A DNA stretch of 64,000 nt from Ruminococcaceae bacterium UBA6845 (GTDB lineage Bacteria; Bacillota; Clostridia; Oscillospirales; Acutalibacteraceae). The stretch spans positions 1 through 64,000 of the forward strand of contig DKDP01000033.1 in the NCBI GenBank assembly GCA_002449395.1. Direction: 5' to 3'. The notes beneath the pieces were generated by a model, which worked only from the letters and a program-made list of their open reading frames with translations, made no database searches and had not been told where the DNA came from. A program made the position numbers and the translations under genes. Within the stretch, counting starts at the first letter, position 1. Every line of letters begins with the position of its first letter. Positions 25,890-34,718 of the stretch are shown piece by piece.

Positions 25890-26984
25890 TTAAACATTAA
25901 ACAGGAAGTGGACTATGTCTCCGTCTTTCATAACATATTCCTTGCCCTCGGAGCGGATTAGTCCTTTTTCCCTTGCGACCGCAAGAGAGCCGCACTCCAT
26001 AAGATTTTCAAAGCTGATAACCTCTGCTCTGATAAATCCTTTTTCAAAGTCGGAGTGAATCTTTCCTGCCGCCTGCGGAGCTTTTGTGCCCTTTTCGATC
26101 GTCCATGCTCTGACCTCGGGCTGACCTGCCGTGAGGTAAGAGATAAGACCGAGAAGATCATAGCTTCTTTGGATAAGAAGATCCAAACCGCCCTGCTCAA
26201 TTCCGAGGTCGGCAAGGAACATTTCCTTTTCTTCCTTGCTGAGGCTTGCGATTTCAGCCTCCATTTCGGCGCAGATCGGAAGCGTCTGTGAGCCCTCTTC
26301 CTCTGCAATTTTACAAACGGCAAGGTATCTTTCGTTCTCGTTGATATTGTTCGCAAAATCATCCTCGCTCATATTGCAGGCATAAATAACAGGCTTTGAC
26401 GTGAGCAATGCCATATCGTTGAGGATCGCCTTTTCATCGTCATCGCAGTCGTAGCTTCTTGCGCACTTTCCGCTTTCAAGGTGTGCCTTGAGATTTTTCA
26501 AAAATTCAACCTCTTTGGCAAGGCTCTTGTCGCCCTTCATTGCTTTCATCGTTCTGTCAAGGCGGCGGTCGACCATCTCGATATCGGAAAAAATAAGCTC
26601 AAAATTAATCGTTTCAATGTCACGTGCGGGATCGACGCTGCCCTCGACGTGAATAATATCGTCGTTCTCGAAGCAACGGACAACGTGAATTATTGCGTCG
26701 GTCTCACGGATATGAGAGAGGAACTTATTGCCGAGTCCCTCACCCTTTGACGCACCCTTTACAAGTCCCGCAATATCGACAAACTCAATAACCGCAGGGG
26801 TGATTTTGACGGGATTATACATCTTCGCAAGTGCGTCGATTCTGCTGTCGGGGACGGCAACAACACCGACGTTCGGCTCAATTGTGCAGAACGGATAGTT
26901 CGCCGACTGTGCGCCCGCATTTGTTATTGCATTGAAAAGTGTGCTCTTGCCGACATTCGGCAAGCCTACTATACCTAATTTCAT
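25890..26984 (-). CDS. ychF: Obg-family P-loop NTPase YchF
   Basis: A ribosome-associated ATPase of 364 aa (usual family length). The G1 motif is LPNVGKSTLFNA, followed by G3 DIAGLVKGASKGEGLGNKF. The expected NKxD specificity motif is changed to a NMSE-type one (ACNMSEDD), which accounts for ATP preference. The C-terminal TGS domain contains KGTKAPQAAGKIHSDFEKGFIRAEV and the ending KDGDIVHFLFNV. It is a monocistronic unit. The family is tied to oxidative-stress response and translation. Confidence 0.95.
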   Translation of the reverse strand: MKLGIVGLPNVGKSTLFNAITNAGAQSANYPFCTIEPNVGVVAVPDSRIDALAKMYNPVKITPAVIEFVDIAGLVKGASKGEGLGNKFLSHIRETDAIIHVVRCFENDDIIHVEGSVDPARDIETINFELIFSDIEMVDRRLDRTMKAMKGDKSLAKEVEFLKNLKAHLESGKCARSYDCDDDEKAILNDMALLTSKPVIYACNMSEDDFANNINENERYLAVCKIAEEEGSQTLPICAEMEAEIASLSKEEKEMFLADLGIEQGGLDLLIQRSYDLLGLISYLTAGQPEVRAWTIEKGTKAPQAAGKIHSDFEKGFIRAEVISFENLMECGSLAVAREKGLIRSEGKEYVMKDGDIVHFLFNV

Positions 26985-27146
26985 AATAATACTTCCTTCA
27001 TTTCATACTGCACTATATTATAATGTAAAATCTCGCAAAATTCAACCTGTTTATTACTTATTTCCGTCAAGAAAATAAATATTGTGTTAACCGACAATTT
27101 ATGGTATTATTAAATTGATTAAATAATGTTTTAAGGAGGTTGCGAA

Positions 27147-28817
27147 ATGTATAAATTTGAACCTTTTATAAAATACGAATACAACGGTCGGATCTATGAA
27201 AACAGCAAAACCGTGTGCGACAATTACAGACTTGAGCTTTCCGTCACGGATGATGGGATTCAGTGCACCCTCGTTCCGCACGTTAAGATGAAGCTGATTG
27301 AATTTAAAATTTCCGCAATTAAGAAGTTTGAAAAAGGTGAGCTTTTCTTTGCGAACGGTTACCAGTCGTGGACAACTTCACGTGAGTTCGACGCCGACGA
27401 CACGCTCGGCGGAGTTTCAAAGCTCGCAGGCATCAGCTCGGCAACAAAGGCTCTTGCCGAAATCTCCGGCGACTACTCATTTGCGCAGTATGGCAAAAAA
27501 GGCGTTTTCCACTCCTATACATACACTTATTTCCGCCTCGGCGACAGCACGGAGCTTTTCGGCTCACGAAACGAGAGATACGGCTACACTGTATTTTCGG
27601 TCAACTACGCTTTCAACCAATTCACAATCGCAAAGGATGTTGACGGTCTTGAAACGGACGACGAAATAATACTTCTCGATGTTGTCAGCTTCAGCGGCGG
27701 CTGCAACGAGGTATTTGACAAATATTTCGGATCAATGGATCTGAGAAAACCGAAAGTTGACCATCTTTCGGGCTACACCTCCTGGTACAACTATTTTCAA
27801 AAGATAGACGAGAAAATAATCCTGCGTGATCTTGACGGTCTTGACCGTGCAAGGGACAGCGTGTCCATATTCCAGATCGACGACGGCTACGAAAGCAAGG
27901 TCGGCGATTGGCTTGTTCCCGATTACAGGAAATTCCCGAACGGTATGAAACCGATTGCGGACGCCATTCACGCCAAAGGCTATCTTGCCGGTATCTGGAT
28001 CGCTCCTTTCTCGGCGCAGAAGTCCTCCGTAATTGCAAAGGATCATCCCGAGTGGCTCATAAAGGACAACGCAACAGGCAAGCCCCTGCTCGGCTGTGTC
28101 GGCTGGGGCGGAGCATACACGCTCGATTTTTATAACGACGAGGCGAGGGAATACATCCGCCGTTTCTTCAGCGTAATTCTCAACGACTGGGGCTTTGATA
28201 TGGTAAAGCTCGACTTTCTCTATTCCGAGGCAATGCAGCCGAGAAACGGCAAGTCGAGAGGTCAAATTATGTGTGAGGCAATGGACTTCCTGCGTGACTG
28301 CGTGGGCGATGACAAGCTGATCCTCGGCTGCGGCGTGCCGCTCGGTCCATCGTTCGGAGTTGTTGACGCCTGCCGCATAAGCTGTGACGTTGACCTCAAA
28401 TATTCCCCGAAATATTACAACAAAATGGGTATCAACCTTGAGCTTCCGTCGGCACAGAATGCGATCACAAATTCCGTTTTCCGCCGCCAACTCAACGGAC
28501 GTGTTTTCTGTAATGATCCCGACGTTTTCTTACTCAGGGATAAGAATCTGACATTTACAAAGGAGCAAAAGCACCTGCTCGGAAAAATCAACAATCTCTG
28601 CGGCGACGTGCTGTTTGTCTCCGACAATGCAGGCGATTACAGTGACGAAGATATTGAACTGCTTAAAAAATTCTTCAAAAAGAACAACAGTGTTATCACC
28701 TCGGCGGAATTTATAAACGAAAACGACATTCGTATCAACTACACCGAGGACGGCACAGAAAAGACGCTTGAATTTAATCTTTCGACGGGCAAAAGCAATG
28801 TCGAAAAGCTGATATAA
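27147..28817 (+). CDS. Alpha-galactosidase-like enzyme, glycoside hydrolase family 36
   Basis: A 556-aa intracellular enzyme of clan GH-D. The N-terminal beta-sandwich has the FFANGYQSW motif, and the TIM barrel carries FQIDDGYE, GIWIAPFSAQK, the nucleophile Asp in MVKLDFLYSEA and the acid/base region CRISCDVDL. The length is shorter than the 700-aa bacterial group, fitting the smaller GH36 or melibiase-like subgroup. The start has AAGGAGG upstream. It is followed after 9 bases by dut. Oligosaccharides of the raffinose type are a likely but unproven substrate. Confidence 0.85.
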   Translation: MYKFEPFIKYEYNGRIYENSKTVCDNYRLELSVTDDGIQCTLVPHVKMKLIEFKISAIKKFEKGELFFANGYQSWTTSREFDADDTLGGVSKLAGISSATKALAEISGDYSFAQYGKKGVFHSYTYTYFRLGDSTELFGSRNERYGYTVFSVNYAFNQFTIAKDVDGLETDDEIILLDVVSFSGGCNEVFDKYFGSMDLRKPKVDHLSGYTSWYNYFQKIDEKIILRDLDGLDRARDSVSIFQIDDGYESKVGDWLVPDYRKFPNGMKPIADAIHAKGYLAGIWIAPFSAQKSSVIAKDHPEWLIKDNATGKPLLGCVGWGGAYTLDFYNDEAREYIRRFFSVILNDWGFDMVKLDFLYSEAMQPRNGKSRGQIMCEAMDFLRDCVGDDKLILGCGVPLGPSFGVVDACRISCDVDLKYSPKYYNKMGINLELPSAQNAITNSVFRRQLNGRVFCNDPDVFLLRDKNLTFTKEQKHLLGKINNLCGDVLFVSDNAGDYSDEDIELLKKFFKKNNSVITSAEFINENDIRINYTEDGTEKTLEFNLSTGKSNVEKLI

Positions 28818-28826
28818 GGAGTATAT

Positions 28827-29330
28827 ATGAAAAGAATCGCAAAATTTCACAAGGTTAGCTATGAACAGTTTTTTGAAAGCTGTAAGGACAATTTCAGTGA
28901 GAGTGAAATAAAGGAGATGTACGCCCAAATTAAACTGCCCGTGCGTGCAACGGCAGGCTCGGCAGGCTATGATATTTTCGCACCGTATGATTTCACGCTT
29001 GCTCCGTCCGAGACGACAAAGATCCCGACGGGTATCAGATGCGAGATCGACGAGGGCTGGGTTCTGAAAATTTATCCGAGGAGCGGTCTCGGATTCAATT
29101 TCCGCCTCCAACTTAACAACACCGTCGGCATAATCGACAGCGACTATTTTTACTCGGACAACGAGGGACACATTTTTATTAAAATAACAAACGACTCCAA
29201 CGAGAATAAAACCGTTGAAGTCAAGAAGGGCACAGGCTTTGCTCAGGGCATTTTCGTTGAGTACGGAATCACGGTTGACGACGACGCAACGGGAATCCGC
29301 AACGGCGGCTTCGGCAGTACAACAAAATAA
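28827..29330 (+). CDS. dut: dUTP diphosphatase (trimeric type)
   Basis: Converts dUTP to dUMP to limit uracil in DNA and feed dTMP synthesis. All five motifs are present in order: AGSAGYDIFA, PRSGLG, NNTVGIIDSDY, KGTGFAQGIF and the flexible C-terminal arm RNGGFGSTTK. The 167-aa protein is slightly longer than average because of about 35 extra N-terminal residues (MKRIAKFHKVSYEQFF...), as seen in some clostridial and phage dUTPases. It probably shares a transcript with the GH36 gene. Confidence 0.95.
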   Translation: MKRIAKFHKVSYEQFFESCKDNFSESEIKEMYAQIKLPVRATAGSAGYDIFAPYDFTLAPSETTKIPTGIRCEIDEGWVLKIYPRSGLGFNFRLQLNNTVGIIDSDYFYSDNEGHIFIKITNDSNENKTVEVKKGTGFAQGIFVEYGITVDDDATGIRNGGFGSTTK

Positions 29331-29372
29331 AAAAACAGCACGGTGCGATGTTCAATCGCACCGTGTTTTTAT
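29331..29372. terminator. Bidirectional terminator between dut and the glycosyltransferase
   Basis: CACGGTGCGAT (29339-29349) pairs with ATCGCACCGTG (29355-29365), flanked by As on the left and Ts on the right, so it can act on both strands. Confidence 0.82.
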
Positions 29373-29385
29373 GAGAGCTTAGAAT

Positions 29386-30426
29386 TTATTTTTCAATTAT
29401 CATCGACATTATTTTTATCAGCGCATAGACGCCGCAGGCACAGCGGAATTTGCAGAGTATAAAAAACACTTTCCAGTGAATCGGCAGATAATTTGTTTTG
29501 AACGATCCAAACGCCCGGCGGTATCTTTCCGTCGAAAGAAAATTACGTATATTTCTTATTCTTTCGCCCCTGTTCGGGTTGAGCAGCTCGGTAAGCCCGA
29601 GACCGATCATACTGAAACAGATGCGGTTATCAAGTGCCGAGTAAAAATCTTTCGGCAAATTGTTATCCTTAATATACCTTTCCATTCGGTCATAAAGCTC
29701 ATTCCACTGAGCGAAAAGCTGAGGCTTGTAGCTGCGAGTGAGGGAAATCTCATTATCCTTGCGATAGTGATTGAACGGTCGGTTGATGAAAGCCGCTCTG
29801 CGCACAAAGCCGAAATAATACAGATTGAACAGAGCGTCCTCCGTGCCGATCAGCTTTGTATCGACAAATTCGAGGGCGTTTTTTTTGATTATATCCGCAC
29901 GGTACAGCTTGCCCCAGGCGGTTGCGAGTGAGTCGGCATTGCTCGGGTCGGCTGTTTCATCTCCTAAAAGCCCTGCCATTCGGCGGTGAAGCTCACGTGA
30001 GCTTTTTTCGTTAAAAATCCTGTCGCCGTCAAAGATCCTTTTCTCCGCCGATTTTTCGGGAAATTCACGGACATAGCCCCACATCACGACATCCGTATTC
30101 TCCTTTTCGGCGCAGTCAACGGCGGTTGCGACCGTTTCGGAATCAAGCCAATCGTCTCCGTCGAGGAAAACTATGTATTCGCCGGTCGCCGATTTAACTC
30201 CCGTGTTTCTCGCACCCGAAAGACCTTGATTTTTTTGTGAAATCAGCTTGATTCGTTCGTCCTTTTCGGCATAAGACAAAATGACGGCGGCGCTCCTGTC
30301 GGGAGTACCGTCGTCAACGCATATTATTTCAAGGTCGGCATAGGTCTGACCGATAACGCTGTCCAGACATTTCGGCAGATATTTTTCAACGTTATAAACG
30401 GGAATGATTATGCTGACTTTTTTCAT
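29386..30426 (-). CDS. Glycosyltransferase family 2
   Basis: A 346-aa protein with the GT-A motifs IIPVYNVEKYLPKCLDS, IICVDDGTPDRSA, GLSGARNTG and FLDGDDWLD (DxD). The C-terminus carries a hydrophobic stretch (FFILCKFRCACGVYALI) that probably anchors it to the membrane. The last gene of an operon with a GtrA-like protein and purB, separated by 3 bases from gtrA. The pairing with GtrA suggests transfer of a lipid-linked sugar to a cell-surface glycan. Confidence 0.9.
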   Translation of the reverse strand: MKKVSIIIPVYNVEKYLPKCLDSVIGQTYADLEIICVDDGTPDRSAAVILSYAEKDERIKLISQKNQGLSGARNTGVKSATGEYIVFLDGDDWLDSETVATAVDCAEKENTDVVMWGYVREFPEKSAEKRIFDGDRIFNEKSSRELHRRMAGLLGDETADPSNADSLATAWGKLYRADIIKKNALEFVDTKLIGTEDALFNLYYFGFVRRAAFINRPFNHYRKDNEISLTRSYKPQLFAQWNELYDRMERYIKDNNLPKDFYSALDNRICFSMIGLGLTELLNPNRGERIRNIRNFLSTERYRRAFGSFKTNYLPIHWKVFFILCKFRCACGVYALIKIMSMIIEK

Positions 30427-30429
30427 AAT

Positions 30430-30948
30430 TTACGATTCCTTTTTCTTGAAAATAAGGAGTTTACTAAAGAAATAATTCAAAATAATGACAAGCACACTTG
30501 CAATTATCTTTGCGACCATTCCCTTTGTTCCGAAAAGCTCCTGATCCATACCGAGTTTCATAAGAAGCGGCACGCCGAACCATTCGATGCAGCCGGTTGC
30601 AAGTCTTGCGGCAATGAACGATCCGAGCTCCTTGAGAACCACATCGCCTTTCCAGCTCTTGCTGTCGAACACCCACAGCTTGTTAGTAACGAAAGCAAAG
30701 AGGACAGCCGCAATCCACGAAAGCACATTTGCGATCGACGCCTGAAGAATGTCGTTGTTGTCAACGAATTTTCCGACGATGCGATCAAAGAGCGCATAGC
30801 TCGCCCACGAAACAACGGTCGTCAGCACACCGAACACAAGGTACATAAAAACCTCACGGTTGAGCACCTTGCGGCATATGTTGACAAACTTTTCATTCTT
30901 AATATGTTTTGCAATAAAATTGTTTATGCTGTCAAAAAATTTATCCAT
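30430..30948 (-). CDS. GtrA-family membrane protein
   Basis: A 172-aa protein with four predicted membrane segments (around VFMYLVFGVLTTVVSWASYALF, ASIANVLSWIAAVLFAFVTNKLWVF, a third after FIAARLATG and a fourth in KIIASVLVIILNYFFSKLLIF). The FxxNKxWVF motif in segment 2 is characteristic of GtrA-like flippases for undecaprenyl-linked sugars. It lies between purB and a GT2 gene, 3 bases from each, so tight co-expression is likely. Confidence 0.88.
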   Translation of the reverse strand: MDKFFDSINNFIAKHIKNEKFVNICRKVLNREVFMYLVFGVLTTVVSWASYALFDRIVGKFVDNNDILQASIANVLSWIAAVLFAFVTNKLWVFDSKSWKGDVVLKELGSFIAARLATGCIEWFGVPLLMKLGMDQELFGTKGMVAKIIASVLVIILNYFFSKLLIFKKKES

Positions 30949-30951
30949 ATT

Positions 30952-32382
30952 TTACACCTTTATTTCCACATTCATTCCGAGAATATCCTTGTATTTTTCG
31001 GTTATCGGCTTAATATAATTCTCAACAAATTCTTCTGTCTGCTGAGGTGCTCTGCCGACATAAAGCTCCGGCTTCATTATCGCCTTGAGCTGATCGAGAG
31101 TAACGCCGAAAGCGGGATCGTTTGCGATTCTTTCAAGAAGATCGTTTTCGCCGCCGTCCTGCTTGACGATTTTGCCTGCGTCCATCGAATGAACACGGAT
31201 TCTCTCGTGAAGCTCCTGACGGTCGCCGCCGCGCTTAACAGCCTCCATCATAATGTTTTCGGTCGCCATAAACGGAAGCTCCGCCATAAGATGCTTTTCA
31301 ATCATCTTCGGATAAACGACAAGTCCGTCGGTAACATTGATATAAAGCTCAAGAATTGCGTCCGTTGCAAGGAAAGCCTCGGCAACGCTGATTCTCTTGT
31401 TTGCGGAGTCGTCGAGGGTTCTCTCAAACCACTGAGTTGCCGCCGTAATCGTCGGATTCATAACGTCCGCCATAACGTAACGTGCGAGTGAGGAAATTCT
31501 TTCACTTCTCATCGGGTTGCGCTTGTATGCCATTGCGGAGGATCCGATCTGATTCTTCTCAAACGGCTCCTCAACCTCCTTAAGATGCTGGAGAAGTCGG
31601 AGATCGTTTGTGAACTTTGCGGCGGACTGTGCGATTCCCGAAAGAACGAAAAGAACCTGAGTGTCTACCTTTCTTGAATAAGTCTGTCCCGAAACAGGAT
31701 AAAAATCCTTGTAGCCCATCTTTTCGGTGATCTTTCTGTCAAGCGCCTTAACCTTATCGGTGTCGCCCTCAAAAAGATCCATAAAGCTCGCCTGAGTACC
31801 CGTTGTGCCCTTGGAGCCGAGGAGCTTCATCTGAGAAATCTGAAATTCAAGCTGTTCATAGTCAAGCAGAAGATCATTGAGCCAAAGCGACGCTCTCTTG
31901 CCGAGTGTTGTCGGCTGTGCAGGCTGGAAATGAGTAAATCCGAGGCACGGAAGATCCTTATATTCGAGCGCAAATCTTGAGAGCTTGTCCATAAGATTTA
32001 CGAGCTTTTTACGGATGAGCTTCATCGCTTCGGTCATAGTAATAATATCGGTATTATCGCCGACATAGCACGAGGTTGCACCGAGGTGAATAATTCCCTT
32101 TGCTTTCGGGCACTGAACGCCGTAAGCGTAAACGTGGGACATAACGTCGTGACGGACGAGCTTCTCACGCTCGGTTGCAACATCATAGTTGATATCCTCT
32201 GCGTGCGCTTTCAGTTCGTCAACCTGCTCCTGAGTTATATTCAGTCCGAGCTCCATTTCGCTCTCGGCAAGTGCAATCCACAGTCTGCGCCATGTTTTGA
32301 ACTTGAAATCGGGAGAAAAGAGATACTGCATCTCCTTGCTTGCGTAACGTGAATTAAGCGGCGTTTCATAGGTGTTTCTCAT
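30952..32382 (-). CDS. purB: Adenylosuccinate lyase
   Basis: Catalyses two fumarate-releasing steps in purine synthesis. The start at 32382 (MRNTYETPLNSRY) follows GAGGAC and gives 476 aa. Motifs: TSCYVGDN with the general acid region, GFTHFQPAQPTTLG, KGTTGTQASF and the fumarase/aspartase-family signature GSSAMAYKRNPMRSE that holds the catalytic Ser. This form belongs to the longer eukaryote-like PurB group. It leads the operon with gtrA and a glycosyltransferase from a strong minus-strand promoter. Confidence 0.95.
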   Translation of the reverse strand: MRNTYETPLNSRYASKEMQYLFSPDFKFKTWRRLWIALAESEMELGLNITQEQVDELKAHAEDINYDVATEREKLVRHDVMSHVYAYGVQCPKAKGIIHLGATSCYVGDNTDIITMTEAMKLIRKKLVNLMDKLSRFALEYKDLPCLGFTHFQPAQPTTLGKRASLWLNDLLLDYEQLEFQISQMKLLGSKGTTGTQASFMDLFEGDTDKVKALDRKITEKMGYKDFYPVSGQTYSRKVDTQVLFVLSGIAQSAAKFTNDLRLLQHLKEVEEPFEKNQIGSSAMAYKRNPMRSERISSLARYVMADVMNPTITAATQWFERTLDDSANKRISVAEAFLATDAILELYINVTDGLVVYPKMIEKHLMAELPFMATENIMMEAVKRGGDRQELHERIRVHSMDAGKIVKQDGGENDLLERIANDPAFGVTLDQLKAIMKPELYVGRAPQQTEEFVENYIKPITEKYKDILGMNVEIKV

Positions 32383-32415
32383 AGTCAAAAGTCCTCGATT
32401 CAAAAGTATAGATTG

Positions 32416-32444
32416 ATTATAATACCTTTGAAGCAATGTGTCAA
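32416..32444 (-). promoter_or_regulatory. Sigma-A promoter of purB
   Basis: On the minus strand TTGACA (32439-32444), a 17-base spacer and TATAAT (32416-32421) form a full consensus promoter 34 bases upstream of the ATG. Confidence 0.85.
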
Positions 32445-32470
32445 GCGGAGCAAAACACACTTGACATATA

Positions 32471-32479
32471 TGCTATAAT
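32471..32479 (+). promoter_or_regulatory. Extended -10 for the C-GCAxxG-C-C gene
   Basis: TGCTATAAT fits an extended -10, about 20 bases upstream of the ATG at 32500. It is divergent from the purB promoter. Confidence 0.55.
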
Positions 32480-32499
32480 ACAGAAAAGGAAGTGTTACA

Positions 32500-32946
32500 A
32501 TGTCTGAAAGAAGTGAAAAGGCGGTTGAGCTTTTCAAAAGCGGCTACAACTGCTCTCAGGCGGTCTTTGCGGCATATGCCGATCTTTTCGGATTCAGCGA
32601 GGATATGGCGCTGAAGGTTTCTGCGGGTCTCGGCGGCGGAGTCGGACGTTCACGTGAGGTCTGCGGAACGGTATCCGCTGCGGCAATGCTCATCGGAATG
32701 AAATACGGCGCAACGGACGGCGACGATTCGGAGGGTAAAAAGCTCTGCTACTACAAGGTTCAGGAATTTATCGCCGAGTTTAAAAAGGTCAATCCGTCGA
32801 TTGTCTGCCGTGAGCTTCTGGGACTTTCAAAGGGCGAAAATTCTCATCCGAAGCCCGACGAAAGAACCGATCAATACTATAAAAAACGCCCCTGCGTTCA
32901 GCTCGTTGAGGACAGCGCACTGGCTTTGGAAAAGATTTTATTTTAG
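32500..32946 (+). CDS. C-GCAxxG-C-C family (redox-active) protein
   Basis: A 148-aa cytoplasmic protein of the family named for its conserved residues: YNCSQAVFAAY, then GLGGGVGRSREVCGTVSAAAM, and later CRELLGL and KKRPCVQLV, giving four conserved cysteines. The family is probably a metal- or redox-active protein of unknown function. It lies 12 bases upstream of an Mrp-type iron-sulfur carrier gene and is probably co-transcribed, so a role in Fe-S or metal metabolism is inferred. Confidence 0.9.
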   Translation: MSERSEKAVELFKSGYNCSQAVFAAYADLFGFSEDMALKVSAGLGGGVGRSREVCGTVSAAAMLIGMKYGATDGDDSEGKKLCYYKVQEFIAEFKKVNPSIVCRELLGLSKGENSHPKPDERTDQYYKKRPCVQLVEDSALALEKILF

Positions 32947-32958
32947 GAGATGTTTTAA

Positions 32959-33774
32959 ATGGGTTGCAGCGGAGATTGTTCAAGCTGTTCTTCAAGCTGT
33001 GAGAAAAAGGATCTTCACGTTCCTTGTAACGAATACAGCAACATAAAAAAGGTGATCGGAGTTGTCAGCGGCAAGGGCGGCGTAGGAAAGTCGCTTGTTA
33101 CCTCGATGCTCACAACCGCAATGCAGGTCAAGGGCAACGCCTGCGGAATACTCGACGCAGACATCACGGGTCCGTCGATTCCCAAGGCTTTCGGCCTCAA
33201 GGGACCCGCAATGCAGAACGAGATGGGTCTCATCCCCGCAAAAACAAAGACGGGAATCGAGGTTATGTCGATCAACCTCCTGCTTGACAAGGAGGATCAG
33301 CCGGTAGTTTGGAGAGGTCCGGTTATTTCGGGAGTTATTCAGCAGTTCTGGAGCGAGGTTTTCTGGGGCGATGTTGACTATATGTTCGTTGATATGCCTC
33401 CGGGAACGGGCGATGTTGCGCTGACGGTATTCCAGTCGCTTCCCGTTGACGGAATTGTAATAGTCACCACACCGCAGGATCTCGTTACGATGATTGTCAA
33501 GAAAGCCGTCAATATGGCAAATATGATGAACATCCCGATTCTCGGAATCGTTGAGAATATGAGCTACCTTGAGTGCCCCGACTGCGGCAAGAAGATTTCC
33601 GTATTCGGCGAGAGCAAGCTCGACGAGGTTGCCGGGGAGATGAACATTCCCGTCCTCGCAAAAATACCGATCAGAAGCGAAATAGCTTCGCTCGTTGATA
33701 AGGGAGCCGTTGAGCTCGCCGAAATCAAGGAACTCTACGATGCGGCGGATAAAATCAAAGATATGCTGAAATAA
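32959..33774 (+). CDS. Mrp/NBP35-family iron-sulfur cluster carrier ATPase
   Basis: A 271-aa protein. The N-terminus MGCSGDCSSCSSSC is a Cys cluster, then the deviant Walker A GKGGVGKS (about residues 36-43), PSIPKAFGL, Walker B VDMPPGTGDVALT and the C-terminal CxxC motif ECPDCGKKISVFG that binds the Fe-S cluster at a dimer interface. By family knowledge it delivers 4Fe-4S clusters. It follows the C-GCAxxG-C-C gene and ends with a hairpin. Confidence 0.9.
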   Translation: MGCSGDCSSCSSSCEKKDLHVPCNEYSNIKKVIGVVSGKGGVGKSLVTSMLTTAMQVKGNACGILDADITGPSIPKAFGLKGPAMQNEMGLIPAKTKTGIEVMSINLLLDKEDQPVVWRGPVISGVIQQFWSEVFWGDVDYMFVDMPPGTGDVALTVFQSLPVDGIVIVTTPQDLVTMIVKKAVNMANMMNIPILGIVENMSYLECPDCGKKISVFGESKLDEVAGEMNIPVLAKIPIRSEIASLVDKGAVELAEIKELYDAADKIKDMLK

Positions 33775-33779
33775 AATCG

Positions 33780-33808
33780 GAGCTGTCGTCTATGCGGCAG
33801 CTCTTTTT
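33780..33808 (+). terminator. Terminator after the Mrp-type gene
   Basis: GAGCTGTCG (33780-33788) pairs with CGGCAGCTC, followed by five Ts. Confidence 0.65.
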
Positions 33809-33860
33809 CATCGGCAAAATTATTTGCCTAAATTTATTTTATATTAAGAAGAAAAAACAA

Positions 33861-33889
33861 TTGACAACGCAATTCGGCGGTGGTACAAT
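33861..33889 (+). promoter_or_regulatory. Consensus promoter of the ABC exporter operon
   Basis: TTGACA (33861-33866), a 17-base spacer and TACAAT (33884-33889) preceded by TGG. The predicted start lies at about 33896, immediately before the palindromic operator. Confidence 0.85.
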
Positions 33890-33897
33890 AGCATTGC

Positions 33898-33915
33898 AGT
33901 TAGCGTAAGCTAACT
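33898..33915 (+). promoter_or_regulatory. Operator palindrome 1 (GTTAGC-N4-GCTAAC)
   Basis: AGTTAGCGTAAGCTAACT is an 18-base imperfect palindrome placed directly at the transcription start. The same site recurs at 33973-33988 and at 58264-58279. Confidence 0.7.
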
Positions 33916-33930
33916 ATGATTCAAAACACG

Positions 33931-33956
33931 GCAGATGATTCAGGCGGATCATCTGC
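33931..33956 (+). other. Leader hairpin between the two operators
   Basis: GCAGATGAT and ATCATCTGC form a perfect 9-base stem inside the 5' leader of the ABC exporter transcript. No T tract follows, so it is probably not a terminator. Confidence 0.5.
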
Positions 33957-33972
33957 AAAATAAAACATCTCG

Positions 33973-33988
33973 GTTAGCCTCGGCTAAC
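33973..33988 (+). promoter_or_regulatory. Operator palindrome 2 (GTTAGC-N4-GCTAAC)
   Basis: GTTAGCCTCGGCTAAC lies 16 bases upstream of the ATG, just before the AGGAAG ribosome binding site. A bound protein or the folded RNA could block translation or elongation. Confidence 0.65.
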
Positions 33989-34004
33989 AGATAGGAAGTG
34001 CTTT

Positions 34005-34706
34005 ATGGCTATTGTTGAATTTAAAAATGTCAGCCGAATTTATAAAAGCGGCGATCACCTGCTCAAGGCTTTGGATAACGTCAATATGTCGCTTGACGAG
34101 GGAAAGTTTGTCGTTGTTCTCGGCCCCAGCGGCGCAGGAAAAAGCACATTGCTTAACCTTTTGGGCGGTCTTGACAGCCCGACCGAGGGCAAAATCTATG
34201 TTGAGGGCAAGGATATTTCAACTCTCACGGACAATGAGCTTGCCGAATACAGAGCTGAAAAGGTCGGCTTTGTGTTCCAGTTTTACAACCTTGTCCCGAC
34301 CCTGACGGTACACGAAAATGTTGCGCTCGTCAAGGAAATTGCCCCGAACTCGCTTTCGGCAACAAAGATGATTGAAGAAGTCGGTCTTTCGGATCACCTG
34401 AAAAATTTCCCGTCCGAGCTTTCGGGCGGCGAACAGCAGCGAGTTTCAATCGCACGTGCGCTTGCAAAGAATCCTAAAATTCTCCTCTGCGACGAGCCGA
34501 CGGGAGCGCTTGACTCCGAGACAGGCGTTATGGTTCTGAAGCTGCTCCTCAAAATGGCACGTGATTACGGCAAGACAATTGTTATCGTTACTCACAATCA
34601 GAATATCGCAAAGATGGCGGACGTTGTTGTCAGAGTCAAGAACGGCAAAATTGTTTCTCAGGAGGAACAGCCCAATCCCGCCTCCGCCGACAGCATCGAC
34701 TGGTAA
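34005..34706 (+). CDS. ABC transporter ATP-binding protein (MacB/LolD type)
   Basis: A 233-aa ATPase. Walker A is [13 protein letters not shown] (about residues 38-50), Q-loop [17 protein letters not shown], signature [15 protein letters not shown], Walker [17 protein letters not shown] and H-loop IVTHNQ. The sequence places it with lipoprotein or macrolide-type exporters that pair with FtsX-fold permeases. It is followed after 12 bases by its permease. Upstream are a consensus promoter and two copies of a palindromic operator, so the transporter is probably controlled by a dimeric metal-type repressor. Confidence 0.92.
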   Translation: MAIVEFKNVSRIYKSGDHLLKALDNVNMSLDEGKFVVVLGPSGAGKSTLLNLLGGLDSPTEGKIYVEGKDISTLTDNELAEYRAEKVGFVFQFYNLVPTLTVHENVALVKEIAPNSLSATKMIEEVGLSDHLKNFPSELSGGEQQRVSIARALAKNPKILLCDEPTGALDSETGVMVLKLLLKMARDYGKTIVIVTHNQNIAKMADVVVRVKNGKIVSQEEQPNPASADSIDW

Positions 34707-34718
34707 AGGGGTGAGCTT

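Noticed and set aside
27732..28490. 252-codon antisense frame in the GH36 gene
   Set aside because: Shadow frame caused by codon bias; the GH36 gene has all motifs in the sense direction.
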